DNA from: Saccharina japonica
Taxonomy: Eukaryota; Sar; Phaeophyceae; Laminariales; Laminariaceae
NCBI GenBank assembly: GCA_008828725.1
Contig: MEHQ01000944.1
Location: forward strand, 58,866 to 122,865
Direction: 5' to 3'
DNA: 64,000 nucleotides
Shown here: piece after piece, positions 12,301 to 24,300 of the stretch
Layout of the letters: every line of letters starts with the position of its first letter
Position numbering within the stretch: position 1 is the stretch's first letter
Program-made: the position numbers and the translations under genes
The notes under the pieces: generated by a model
Databases searched by the model: none
What the model saw: the letters and a program-made list of their open reading frames with translations, nothing else
What the model was told of the DNA's origin: nothing

Positions 12301-15300
12301 CTCAACGAGTTTCTTCGATCCATCAGGCACCTCCACGCCCTGTCGACCACTCTCACAATTTGTCTCTCTCCCTGAACAGAGCACCCATAATACATATAAA
12401 CCTGGAAATCGGGTCACTAGTAAAACCATCTTGTCCAGAGCTGAGCACTCATCATATCATAAAATCAGCCGAACCGCGGTTCAGGCACTTGGCCTCTCTG
12501 GTATCGTACACCAGCCACAAGCCAATCCTCACACGAAAAACGTGAATTCACCTGATGTTGATGAGGCGGGTGACCCTGGAGCGTCTGAGACCAATACCAC
12601 AAACACAGCAGATCGTCACTCCCGTGCTATCCTAGTCTTGGCCGGCGGGGAAATGCTTGTTATAATGTTCGCTAATGCGGCTCCTTGAACTACCGCAAAG
12701 CTACGAGAAAAGCAACACTGTTATACAGCGCAGCAGATAATGCCAAATGCATACCTACTAAACGAAATCGAGACAAAACGGCTGACAGTGCATGGTCTAG
12801 ACAAAACGGTCGAACAAGTGTCAAACAAAACGAGAACCAACAACAGCAGACCGACAAAGGGGACGCAGACAAGCTATACCCTGCTAATCGTTTATGCCCA
12901 TGATAGTTATAACCTAGGTTCCCACGGGGGAGACCAGGTGTACAGCCGCAAAATCAACATCAACGAGTTGTCGGCATGTAACGTTTGCGCAATCATTCTC
13001 CCCTCCCATTATACTAAACCGTTGGTTAACACATCACATGCTTAGAATCGGGGTCGCCCCGGCAGATGCTAGGAAAACATTCGCTACAGCGACACCAGTG
13101 AGATGTTGACATCCAAGGTTTTCCCAACCGTTACCGCCGGGGAACATATCTGACGAAATGACAGGTATTGCCCTTAGCCTCCGGTAACCAGTTGTAACTG
13201 CCCGCCACTGTATAGTACGGTCGTCACCACCAACAAGTATTTGACTACCAGATAGACACTGTATTTGTAATACAGTCGGAGGCACGAGCGATTGGGTCGT
13301 ACGCCAACCCCTACTGCAATGAATGTACAACAAAAGATCACGTTTGCTTCCGTTTGACTGAAACACTGATTGGCTAACCCTTTCGCTTTGAATACATACA
13401 TATATATATATATATGACACAGCACAGCAGGGACAACACACTGGAAGCCAGCGAGGTTGGCCGGTAGCTTGTCACTGGCCGGGGTAGCCCCATGCCGTGG
13501 CCAAACTACGGGGCGTATGGCGTTATGTCTTGTTGTACAGCTGAACAAACCCTGAAACGCGACGGTTTGGAGGGGCTCGTCCGAGGTAGCCACAAGCATT
13601 CATGCCCCCCCCCCTTCCCTGTGAGAGTAGCAAGGGTCATCTTGCTCACCCGTGCATAAACCCTAATTGATGGAATCACTGCTGCTATGAATACGACCTT
13701 GGTAATAGCGCGCTGCTGACTATACATGTTTCAGCCATCACCGTGGGCACTAGGCAATAACCCCGGTACACTGTTTATGGTACCACCATATCGTGCTTAT
13801 CCTTAATCGCCAGGCTTCTCGGCGACAACCTGCTGGATACCCTTCCCGTAAACGTATTCGCTGGACTGACGGTTCTGGATCACCTGTGAGCCAACAAATG
13901 TATTATTGTGTAGGAGTCCACTGTCGTAGGTTGGTTTCAATAAGCCTTGTCAAGAAAAAAACCATCAATGAAGCATAACGTTGAGTGTGACTGAACAGCG
14001 CGGCCCTCTGGAGTCGCTGGGGCTGAACAGCTGTTATTTCACTGGGAAGTCGAATACGGTGTCAGCTGTCGGCCTACGAAGAATCTGAACGGGGGAATCC
14101 TTTGTTGATTCACGCCGTGTTTAGCATCTTAGGTGGAGGCAATGACGTAGCGCTATTACCCTGGAACGAACGGCATCTGTAACATTCTGGTAAACTGATT
14201 CATGGAGTGTAGTCAGCAGCATCATTGGAAGTGGCCGTCACTCGATGCGATTTTGCGTATTTTTAGATCTACCGTGTCAACGGCTGCTCACTCGGCGTTG
14301 CGCATGGGGAGCTGTTGTTCACTCTGCGTTACATGTGCAGAGCTGTGCCGTACAACAGACGACCAAACGTGCATGATGTACGCCCTCATACGCGTATACT
14401 TTAAGTATGGAATTAAAACCAGAGCATGTCAAGACATCGTAACAGAAATGAGCAGCATAAACGTAAGAGCCCTGTTGGAGTAATGTGCCCCACTCTGCAT
14501 CTCGGCGGCTAGTTCGTGATTACTTCTGTCAAGGTCACACGAAAGCGTAAGTCGAAGCTCCATTTTATTTGTTGAGCCCCAGCCACGGGGAGTATACAAA
14601 AATCAAGGAAATCAGACTTCAAAACACGCTTGTTTGCTATATGTATAACAAGTATCTCAACCACGTATTGCCCGTCTGATTCCGACACGGTGGCGAGTCT
14701 GGCTCCGTTCTCTTTTGTATGTTCTTCAGCTTACGCCTGCTTGTCCTCACCGTCCTATTTTCAATTTGTAACAGGATCCTCGCAAGCAACAACATCAAGG
14801 TCCTCGAGGTTGGACTGTTGACGGGTTTGGTGGGTGTTACGAACCTGTGAGTGAGTGAGTGAGTGAGTGAGAGAGGGTGGTGTTCCTCTCTACACGTCGA
14901 AATAGACACGCAGGCCACGTTTTGTTTTTTTAACGTTGTTGGTGTTGCTGCAAAACTTGACTGGCTGGCGATAGACCACTCGTCCTTGTGAAGTTGGCCG
15001 CAGCGCATCTTCACGCCACCAAACGTCCACGTCATACGAAGTATATATACACTGTATATACAAAAATATACATATATATATATATATCGGTCCATAGCGG
15101 GATCTGGGGAGGGTGGTCTATCCCCCTACAAACACACCCAACATTGGCGAAGCTTATGTCGACGTATATTGCGGCTCTGGGGGGGGATCGAGTGCCGCGT
15201 GGAAACAAACGTGACCCGATGCAAGTGGAAGTGGACGCATGCTACGATAGAGGTGCACCGTGTTTTTTCTGAGCTCCTCACTCGAGAAGCGTCATACCTC

Positions 15301-18300
15301 ACCGAAAAAACGATTTTGGAGGAAAATAAAAGTGCTGCCGGATACGAAATATCATGACCGAAGTATACTCTGCAACATTACTCGTCACAAAAATGAAAGT
15401 CCGACGAATTTGGGTTAAGGAGCCCGATCGTTCAGAAAACGATTCCGCCAAAACGTGCTACCTCTACCGTAGCACGTGACAGTGGTTACGTCGGAAACAC
15501 ACTGTTGATGTTTCGAATGGAGTGTAAGCAACGACAATATTATTTGGGTCGGTGATGTGCTCACGCTGGAAAAACACCAGACAAACCTTGTGTACCCCGA
15601 TAATACGGAACAGCGTGTGGCAGGTAGTGGTTTTGCATTTTGTCGTGCTACAACGAATTCCCGAGTGGAAGCTCGCGGCTGGGGTTATTCAGGCCCAAAC
15701 TATGATGGTACTTACGTAGGACCTGATTTAGCTTCGTTTTGGTTCTGGTTGTCTGATCACCGACGCCCTCCTCTCTCCGTAACCCAGGGCCGACGTGCTT
15801 TTGAGTGTTATGAACTACCCACACCCTGCTGTAATGCGTTTGACACCCACGCGGGCATATATCGATAGGTGACACGAACAATTTAGCGGCCTGCTCGAAC
15901 TCGCCATTTCTTCGAGTGTCCTCTTCCTCACCAGTTTGATACGTGCGCGGCAGGCGCCTTGTTGAGGTTTCTGCGGTTCCCTCGGGTGATCCCTGTACTG
16001 AGGGTTTGAAACATAAACGATGTTATACCCAGGGAGAATCCTAGAAGTCGGAGGGGAAACTTCACCGTTTCAGTATACTACATACAATAAACGAAGACAA
16101 CGTCCAAGGGTTGCAACACATATCGCATCGACTGGCACCTATATCGCATGCGACGGATATCGTTCGTGCACACACCGAAGCTGTATGCGCCTACTCTCAG
16201 TTTTGCAGCTGGCGTCTGAGCGTATGCACCCGCGCCGAACGCGGCAGGCGCCGTGCCTTAGCTTGTCGTATCCCCCCACCCACGACCTCTCGATACTCAC
16301 ACCTACAGCATGTGGACGCATGTATCCGCCGGCAGCACATATGTACGTTCGAGTGATAAACATAGTACACTCACCAGGTACATTTTATCAGCAGAAACGG
16401 AGCAGTGTCTCTAGATAAGTACGATATATAACACCCTATATGATATGCGCCAGTACACATATCAACTCTCAATGTCGCAGGGTCAGCAGGTGTTCATAGA
16501 AACTGCACATCATTTCCTACAGTGCGACACGCTAGACGCCATACGCCCTCAGCGTCATCCACAAGGCAGAAACCTCGGACTTGAGTACAACTTGTATTGG
16601 CGACATTCCTCCTCGGTACGTGACCGGATTTACTCGGCATGGGATTTCTCAACGATATCAACTCCAATTCTGAAAAATCGAACATCCGTGGTTTGCTTTT
16701 GCCTGGATGCCTTCGAGTGTTACTATCATATTGCGTATATACCAAACCAAACTGAGCTTGAAGTCATCGCTATATTCTGATGCGATCCCCGTTGGTTGTG
16801 GCAGAATTCCATGCCGAGACGAACACGCCGAGCTACTGCAGTAGTAACGAACAGCGGAATAGCCGGCGACCGGTTGTACCGTAGGCATACTCATTTCTCT
16901 GAGGTAGCCTATTGCGCTTACCCCCCGCCTCCCCCCCGAGCGACCAAAGTGGCATGGACATATGTGTACACTAAGTAGATAATAGCGATAAAACGATCGC
17001 TATCTTAGCAGATAGATGGTGGTCACAGGCGGCGCAACAGGAAGGGGATACGTTTAGTAAAATGTTTCCATGAAATGTATGGAAACAACGTTATAAGCAG
17101 GGGGTCTCTTTATTAGGAGTAGGAATGATGCTCCATCTCGGAAGGAGTGCGTGGCTATTTGCCAAATGAATACAGTAGGAAACAGCTAAATAGTGTGTAT
17201 GTGGTAAAGCACCCACGAGGCAGGTACCTAGTTATATCAATTGCTGTCTCTGTAAGTGGCCACATCAGAAATCAAATCAATTAATTGGAGGCTGTCGTCG
17301 ATATGCAAGTCCGCCTCACTGGAGGTTCTTAGCAGGATGAAGCTCACCTTCCATGCGACTGGCCCGATATCTCACGGTGCTTCGCGCTTGGTGCAGGCAA
17401 TGTTTGCCTCGCTGGTGAAATCCCAACGCGCTCCGTTCCGGCATTGTAGCAATGGTAGGGTCTATGGGCATACGACTACGGTCCTGCAGGACATGAGTAC
17501 CCCCCTCCCCGTCGCTTCGTCGGGATACCGTTTTAGATTGACCCACTGTTAAAGAGCACTCCTACCTCAACCCTAATATGTACGTACGTGGCCCGCTATT
17601 GACGTGGAACATCCGATCGTCACCAACAGAAACATGAACCTTAAAGCTGGCATGACGGCGGTGTCGATAGCAACGTATGGCCGGCATGGTTCCGACGCAT
17701 GCTACGGTAGCCTGCATGCAGGTGCACCACATTTTTGCCTTCTGAGGGTGGTCACTCGAGGAGGTCTACACTAACACCAAGTCAAACAATATTGTTGGGG
17801 GCGAAGAAACTGCCGCCCGATTATCAATATCATGGCCTGAGTACCCAACGAAAACGGTCGCATCACAATATCGACGATTTTGGGTTAAGGAACACCGTTC
17901 TTCCGAAACCTTTTCCGGCCCCAAAACAGCTGCCCTTATTTTCGCACGCGTCGCCAGCCATCACCGGCCAACCCCACAAAGCATACACTGACCTCCGCTT
18001 CTACACGCTCTGACGTCGCACCGTTTCCTGTCCCGTCCAAATTCAATTAGGTTCCTCGGACGCAACCAGCTGGGGACCCTTCAAGCCGACGTCTTCGCCG
18101 GTATGGTGGCTCTGAAAGTCCTGTGAGTATCCCAAACGTATATATTCGAAAGTCGGATGCATCGAGAGTAAGTAGCCATATAATGTATCCCGTAATGCGA
18201 CTCGCACTATTTTTAGTCTCTGCGCTGAACAGGGGATGCCTGTTAAATTATGGGTGTTGACACCCGTCGATAGGAAGCAGGCCTGGCACCGACGGGTAGG

Positions 18301-21300
18301 AACGCATGACGGGTTTTTCTACAGAAAACACAGTTCGATGCATTTGTGTATGTATATTTTCGATTGTGTTTGGTTCGAAGGCGGCCCTTAACGTAGCCCA
18401 GCTACATACATAATACTGAACGCCAGGAACAATTGTTTTATTTGTGTCCAGTGATCTACCATGTTGAAGTTGTAATGCTGGCAGTACAGGGAATTGGAGG
18501 AGATGAAATCGAGCGAAAGGTGATAGTTGCTGCTCTTGGTCTCTCGGAGTCTAAGCTCTCGAAGCCTGGTTTGTCGACCGCGTCCGTTTTGCTGTGCTCG
18601 TGAAGCTTACACTCATGTCTGGAACCATGGGTGAAGTTGATTCCCGCCCCCAGCATATGGTTTGAACTGGTATACTCTAAATGTGCCCCAAGAACATTAA
18701 CCGTATTGTTAATATAATACTGTATAATATACTACCCTGGTGGTGCTACTACTGCGGTGACTAGGGCTACAACATCATCAATGATACCGATTATGATGGG
18801 GATAGTTCCGCAATCGTTTATCTCTAAAGATGACTCTTTAGTTAACTTTATGAGCGGTTAAAATCATCGCCGCATCGACAATCAGAGCGACGAGCGGCTT
18901 ATTTTCTCATATCGAAGTTTGCCGTAAAAGAGCGCAGAGGTCGCATGCCTTTACGATAGTTCTTCCATTGACTTCGCTGTTGCCCTTTAGGCGCGTAACT
19001 GGGAGTTCTCTCCGATCCGTGGGATATCACCGATCCCTGTGCTCAGCCCCAGTTAAAATTGTTTAGGTATTGTCTTTTTTACGCACCCCCTGTGCGTTCT
19101 CGGCGACCCGTGCTTGTGCTGAATATAATCACAGCGGGTGTGCATGACACCGTGCGATACTGATTAATCTCAAAGGCTCTTCCCTACTACAGCTGCGTTT
19201 AGTCTCCGCGAGTTTTTCGCAACTTCAGCGTGAGAGCGTGATCGTGCGGGACATCACTAACAACAACACATACCAACGGGGGAGAATGTGAATGTCTTTG
19301 TGGCAGTGTGACGATAATAAATTACGATGCGCGGTTGACTGCTGGAGTTACGTTGTCACTTCCGGCTTTCTCGCCTAGGCTGATATGTTCGCCTGTATCG
19401 TTGTGCCTTCCGTGGCGAGTAGTTGTTGTGTTTCGGTAGAGGTTGCGTGCGGTACGTGCGCTTTTTCTGTGTGCCCGGTTTTAATGGATACCGTCTACCA
19501 ATGGAATAAAACAACGTTGATTTCTACATTTTCAAGCCTACCGCCACATGCATAAAACATGGTGGCCCCGATGATACACCTAACGCAACATTAGGACACG
19601 GCTGTGACATACATCATTGTTCATATTGCAACTCAGCAATGTCTTGGGACCATTCGCCGTAGCGAGCAACATCACACCCGAAGTGTATTTTGCTTGAGTC
19701 AGGAGTGGGTGTGTGTGTGTGCTCGTTTGTTGCATGCCTTGGTCATTTGACCGTTGACCATGCATCCCATTCGAGACGAAGAAAAGGGGACTCGGAGATC
19801 TCTTTTGCGAAACGCATTTTATCCTGTGTTCTCGCGGTTGTTTTTTGCATTCCCGTTCTTTCTGTCCGATCCGTACCAAAACGCCATGCTTTGCGTTATC
19901 TCCGCTCTGTACGGCAGTATCGCACGTTGAGTTAGTGTGCTGCTGATCAACTTGAAACCAAGAATATCAACAGTAGTTTCCTTCGATCCAGACATATATT
20001 AATGTGTGGTGGGCTGCGTCACTGGTGGTGACCTTCGCTAGACGTGGATTTGGCTGCCAAGCTTCCACTGTGTTACCTGCGGGTACTGCGTCGCCTGTAG
20101 AGAGCAGTGGGATACACACGTAACACTCTTCACGCCCCGGTACGTGCGCCTGATCACACCAAGGTCGATACAAGTAAGAAGAGCGCATGAACCTTGTTTG
20201 AGTGCCCTGTGCCTCACGCTGTCATTGGAACGCGACGTCCTTACTGTTAATATTTTCTTTGAGGCCAAACATCCGTCGCTGTGCCGTTCAAACAGGAAGA
20301 TTCAAGAAAACATGATCGCGACCATCGACGTTAATGCCTTTGCGGGTTTGTCCGCACTCGAACAATTGTGAGTGAGCCAGTAAGGATGCTGTTCCCCTCT
20401 ACCCGTAAAATCCCGAGACACGGAAACCACGTTTGCATACGGGAGTTGGTGCCGTTACGACATTTGACTACTGATGATCGATATATCACCCGCAAAAACG
20501 CACGCAGGGCTGTACGCGCTTCGGTGTGCATACACAAATACGCCTGGGCATATCGAGACCTGTCAAAATAGAAAGGTTGGACTAGAACAATCGCGTGGAC
20601 TTTTTCGGAGTGTCATTCGCCCCACGCTGTCATGCGGCAGCGACGTCCTTACTGCTGCTGTTTTCTCTGAGAACGGAGATCCGTCGGTGTACCGTTTAAC
20701 AGGGACCTGGAGAATAACATGATCGAGACCCTCGAGGCCAATACGTTTGCGGGTTTGTCCGCACTTACACTCATGTGAGCGAGCCAGCGAGGGCGATGCC
20801 CCCTTCGTGCCATATATATGTAGACACGCGAACCGCAGGTTCATACGTTGTTGATGCTGTTACGTCAATTGACTGTTTACGATCGATACCTCGCGCGCAT
20901 TAAGGCACGCAGCGCCGCGCGCCTTCAGATGCACATACACAATTACGCGTGAGCATACTCGAACCTCTCAACACAAATCGATACTGGTTGACAAACAAAT
21001 ATGGGCCTTGTTCGAGTGTTTATTAACGTCCCACGCTGTCATGCTGCAGCGATTGTTTCAATCATTTTCCTTCCTCAAAAGGGGTCTTCTATTTCTGTTT
21101 GGTCGAAACAGGTGCCTGGACCATAACAAACTCAAGGCCCTCGACGCCGACCTTTTTGCCAGTTTGGGGACTCTCAAAACCCTGTGAGTGAGCGATGGAG
21201 GGCGAGGTTCATCGAACTAGAGACGGAATAAACGGTTTCATACATGCGTGGCTCTTTCAGCTCCACACTTGACTGCTGACGATCGATAACTCGTCTGCAT

Positions 21301-24300
21301 GAAGTAAGTCAAAGCGTTCCTACATGACGCCAATCTCCAAGGTATAGCTCGTTGGGTAAAGAAATCTGGGCAAAACTTGCTCCCCCCCCCCCTCCCCCCC
21401 CGCTTTCTTCGAAAACAAAACTGCGACCAAGGAGCCATCGACAGGAGCATTTCTCCTGTGGGCGTTGACTATCTGCAATATAAACGAGGTTTCCCCCGTT
21501 AGGAACGAACATTCTCCCTGGATGGGCATGGTGTTGATGTTTAGCTTGACTGTTTAACAAACGAAGGCTGTTTCGGTCGATGGTGCTATGACGCTGGGTT
21601 CAGGTACATTCCCACGGGAACAAGGCGCAGTGTGGGCACCGAAACCACACTTCGCATGCTGCCGTCGAAAAACGTATCCCCCAGGGTCAACTGGGATCCA
21701 ATAAAGCAAGATACCTGTTGGCTTTCCGAACTCGTTTTGTTGAACTAATTAGGTATGTACGACAATGTATGTCTTATCATTTCCGTGCTGTGAGTAGCTC
21801 ATGACGCACACAGTTCGTTTCTTCGACTGTCATCCATGCCCACAGGAACCGTTCGCTGACGCACATAAGCGGTTGACGCGAGCGTGCAATCTGCCGGGCG
21901 TCCTCCTCGCTTATCAACCGCCCTGGGTTTTGAATACACAAGAACAAAACAGTACTAACCGTAAGCGTTTGGCACACGAGCGATATTTCCCCCTTAACAG
22001 TAAAACGATCGAAACCGCCATAATTCTCATGTCGAATCGATAGACGCCAACGCGGCGGACACGGCAACATATAGTTTGCGCACGCAAGGGGGATACCCGG
22101 ACTCTCAGTTTCACGCAGGATCTTTCAGCATATTTTGTGACCAATGTACATGAGCGTCATGCCGTTACTTGTGCCGCGCCCCCGCCATCGAGCTGCCGAT
22201 AACCACCCGCACTTGAACATAAAGCTCGTACGAATTGTTCAGGTACGTCTTGTTTACATTGCAGTGTTATACCTGGTATGTGCGAGCCCCCCGTTCGGAG
22301 TGGTCTGTCGTGGCGGTAGTAGAGGCAGAAGGCTATACAAGCGTGTATCTTTGTCTCTGGTAAAAGCATGGAAGAAAAAGTGCTGATCTTGGACTTTAGA
22401 AAGTAATAACAAGTCTATAACACTACCAATAGTAGAAGGGAGCGACCCAAGGTGGTTAAATTACTATCGCACATATATGTTTATTTAGGCAGTGAATAAT
22501 AACACCTACGGCATCCGAAGTTAACACATGAATTCGAAGCACGACAACGATATAGATATGTATCATCATTCTCGCATACTGCTGTGTGATCCGTACCGAG
22601 AGGAAAGGAGTGGACACTCTGTGAAATACTCTGTGCTGAGTAAATACTACGGTAGCTCGTTGAACGGTCTCGTCTGGAATGTGCTTGACATCAGGAATTC
22701 CCGTCGCTCTTGTATGTTTGTCTCTCAAACTTGGCACACACCTTCCTTAAGCCGAAGGCGGGTGCAGCTTTCGATTTGCGGCAGACGTATAGGGTCTTAG
22801 TATTTCCTGTCATGCTGGTCTTTCTGGGAACGCAGATATCTAGGTAGCAAAATAAGAACTAAAGGCGTCCCCTCCGTCGAAACGTCGGTATTGCGACACG
22901 GACGACGTGAATCGAGTTTCGGAGTCTAGTTCGAACAACGTTACGTACACCTATAAGCTTTTGTGTGAAAAAGCGTGGAGTTTACCGTAATAATCGATCT
23001 TTCTTGGTTTCATTACAAAAGTTGACTGTTGGCTTTAATGTTTATTCAGCAGTGAATATATGCAGTCAGTTCTTCTCCTTTAGTGCGGAAAGCACATTTA
23101 CAGATGCCTTGGATTAACTTGGACTGCATAGTTTCGAAACTAAAAAACAAAAACTCTCTTCTTACTGGAACCCCTGGCTGTTGTTGACCCTTTTAAAGGC
23201 GTGTGCTGGTTCTGCACGCAGCCGTTTGTTCGCATTCAACGCCAGCCTTAGGTCTTTAACAAAAACACGGTATATGTTACTCTCTTCCGCCACTGGTTCC
23301 GCTCGGTATAGTACCCAATATGTGAACACACGGCACATTGCAAGCGTAAACAAAGACAATGTCAACGTTACGGTTTGGCTTTACGTCTTGCGATGGTCCG
23401 CAGCCCTTGTTTTGGGCTGTTTCAGGCTGCCTCTGGCCATTATATTTATCCTGGTACACGCACCTTGACAATCGACTTGCTGTCGTTCCGAGAGACACGC
23501 CTAGCCCCCAGATCGAAGGATAATGCGCCGGTCACAAGAGCTGGAATTATCAGGGCCTTCCTCGGGAAAAATCACGCGGGAAAATTTCCGCAGTATTTCA
23601 CGGGATTTGTTTTTTTCCGGTTCCCGTGCAAATATCGTTCCCGTGATTCCATCCAAACAGTTCCTATCCAAACATATTTTGTGGAAATTGCTGGTTTCCC
23701 GTGGTTTCCCGTTCCCGTGCCGTAAAACCCCGTGGAAATATCGGTTTACTAAATCCCGTGCACACCAAAACTTAAAAACAAAATAGCGTTCCCGCGGGAA
23801 TTACTCCCGCGTCTTTAGTAGGCACGGGGTCACCAAACGGGATCAGCACATACGCCGAACGACGCCTCTAGTACTCGTACCTACCAGATACGTATAATAT
23901 GATATGGTATGATTCATTCAAGATCACACTCGTATTCATGTACGAGGTGCGCATATTCATATGATATACGTACAGCAGTTCGAGATCTGTGACCCGGGAA
24001 ACGGGCGAATCGGGGCCGAGCTTTTTCAATTCACCCAAGCCATTTTGAGAGAGGCATCGAACGCCGCATGCCCTTCCTTCAGCGTATCATGTTGATATAT
24101 TGTCGACATACAGTAGTTCTCTGAAAATCAGTTTCGGATGCGATTCAATAAAAAAAAAACAGGCTTCGAGCCCAATTCGGTTCAACCCCGGGTATAAAAC
24201 ACGTGTAAGCGCATACAAAACAATGTTTCGAGTATTGTTTTCGACTATAAAAAATATCTCCCGTAAGAGATGGCCTTTGAGTTTTTGGGTTTTTTTGCTC

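Larger units (their letters stand above)
6222..12517 (+). mobile_element. Decayed Ty1/copia LTR retrotransposon in intron 7
   Basis: Two diverged direct LTRs of about 745 bp flank remnants, in order, of gag, protease, a low-complexity linker and the RNase H C-terminus, all in the sense direction of the host gene. Ty1/copia order is supported because RNase H ends just before the 3' LTR region. Integrase and nearly all of the reverse transcriptase are missing, and the frames carry stops and shifts. The LTR edges are set by the start and end of homology and by TG at the left. I could not confirm a target duplication or a primer-binding site. Confidence 0.85.
14847..18050 (+). other. Intron 9
   Basis: It starts with the intron-5' sequence shared by several LRR units. 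It then holds a (TA)n run (about 15060-15087), MITE copies 2 and 3, and the first copy of the repeat also found in the inverted duplication (17236-17560). No coding exon found. Confidence 0.6.
20192..21310 (+). repeat. Tandem exon-plus-intron amplification (three LRR units)
   Basis: LRR exons 8, 9 and 10 start at 20296, 20703 and 21112, so they are spaced 407 and 409 bp apart. Homology includes introns. Upstream, each exon has a block around GAGTG, then CACGCTGTCAT and GCGAC or GCAGCGA. Downstream, each has GTGAGTGAGC, a TTCATACG- or TTGCATACG-like block, GACTGCTGACGATCGATA or variants, and GCACGCAG. It is a tandem duplication of whole exon-intron units, not retrocopying. Confidence 0.85.

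Noticed and set aside
13044..13072. Possible LRR relic (APADARKTFATATP before GTGAGA)
   Set aside because: Only the central part resembles the repeat; the length and phase do not fit. It could be chance.
21753..21786. Possible short LRR relic between TTAG and GTGAGT
   Set aside because: It has good splice-like borders but only about 12 codons with no LRR pattern beyond the first residue.
23860..23980. Clusters of palindromic TACGTA/ATAT words
   Set aside because: Low-complexity A+T-rich sequence with no repeat unit or flanking duplication.
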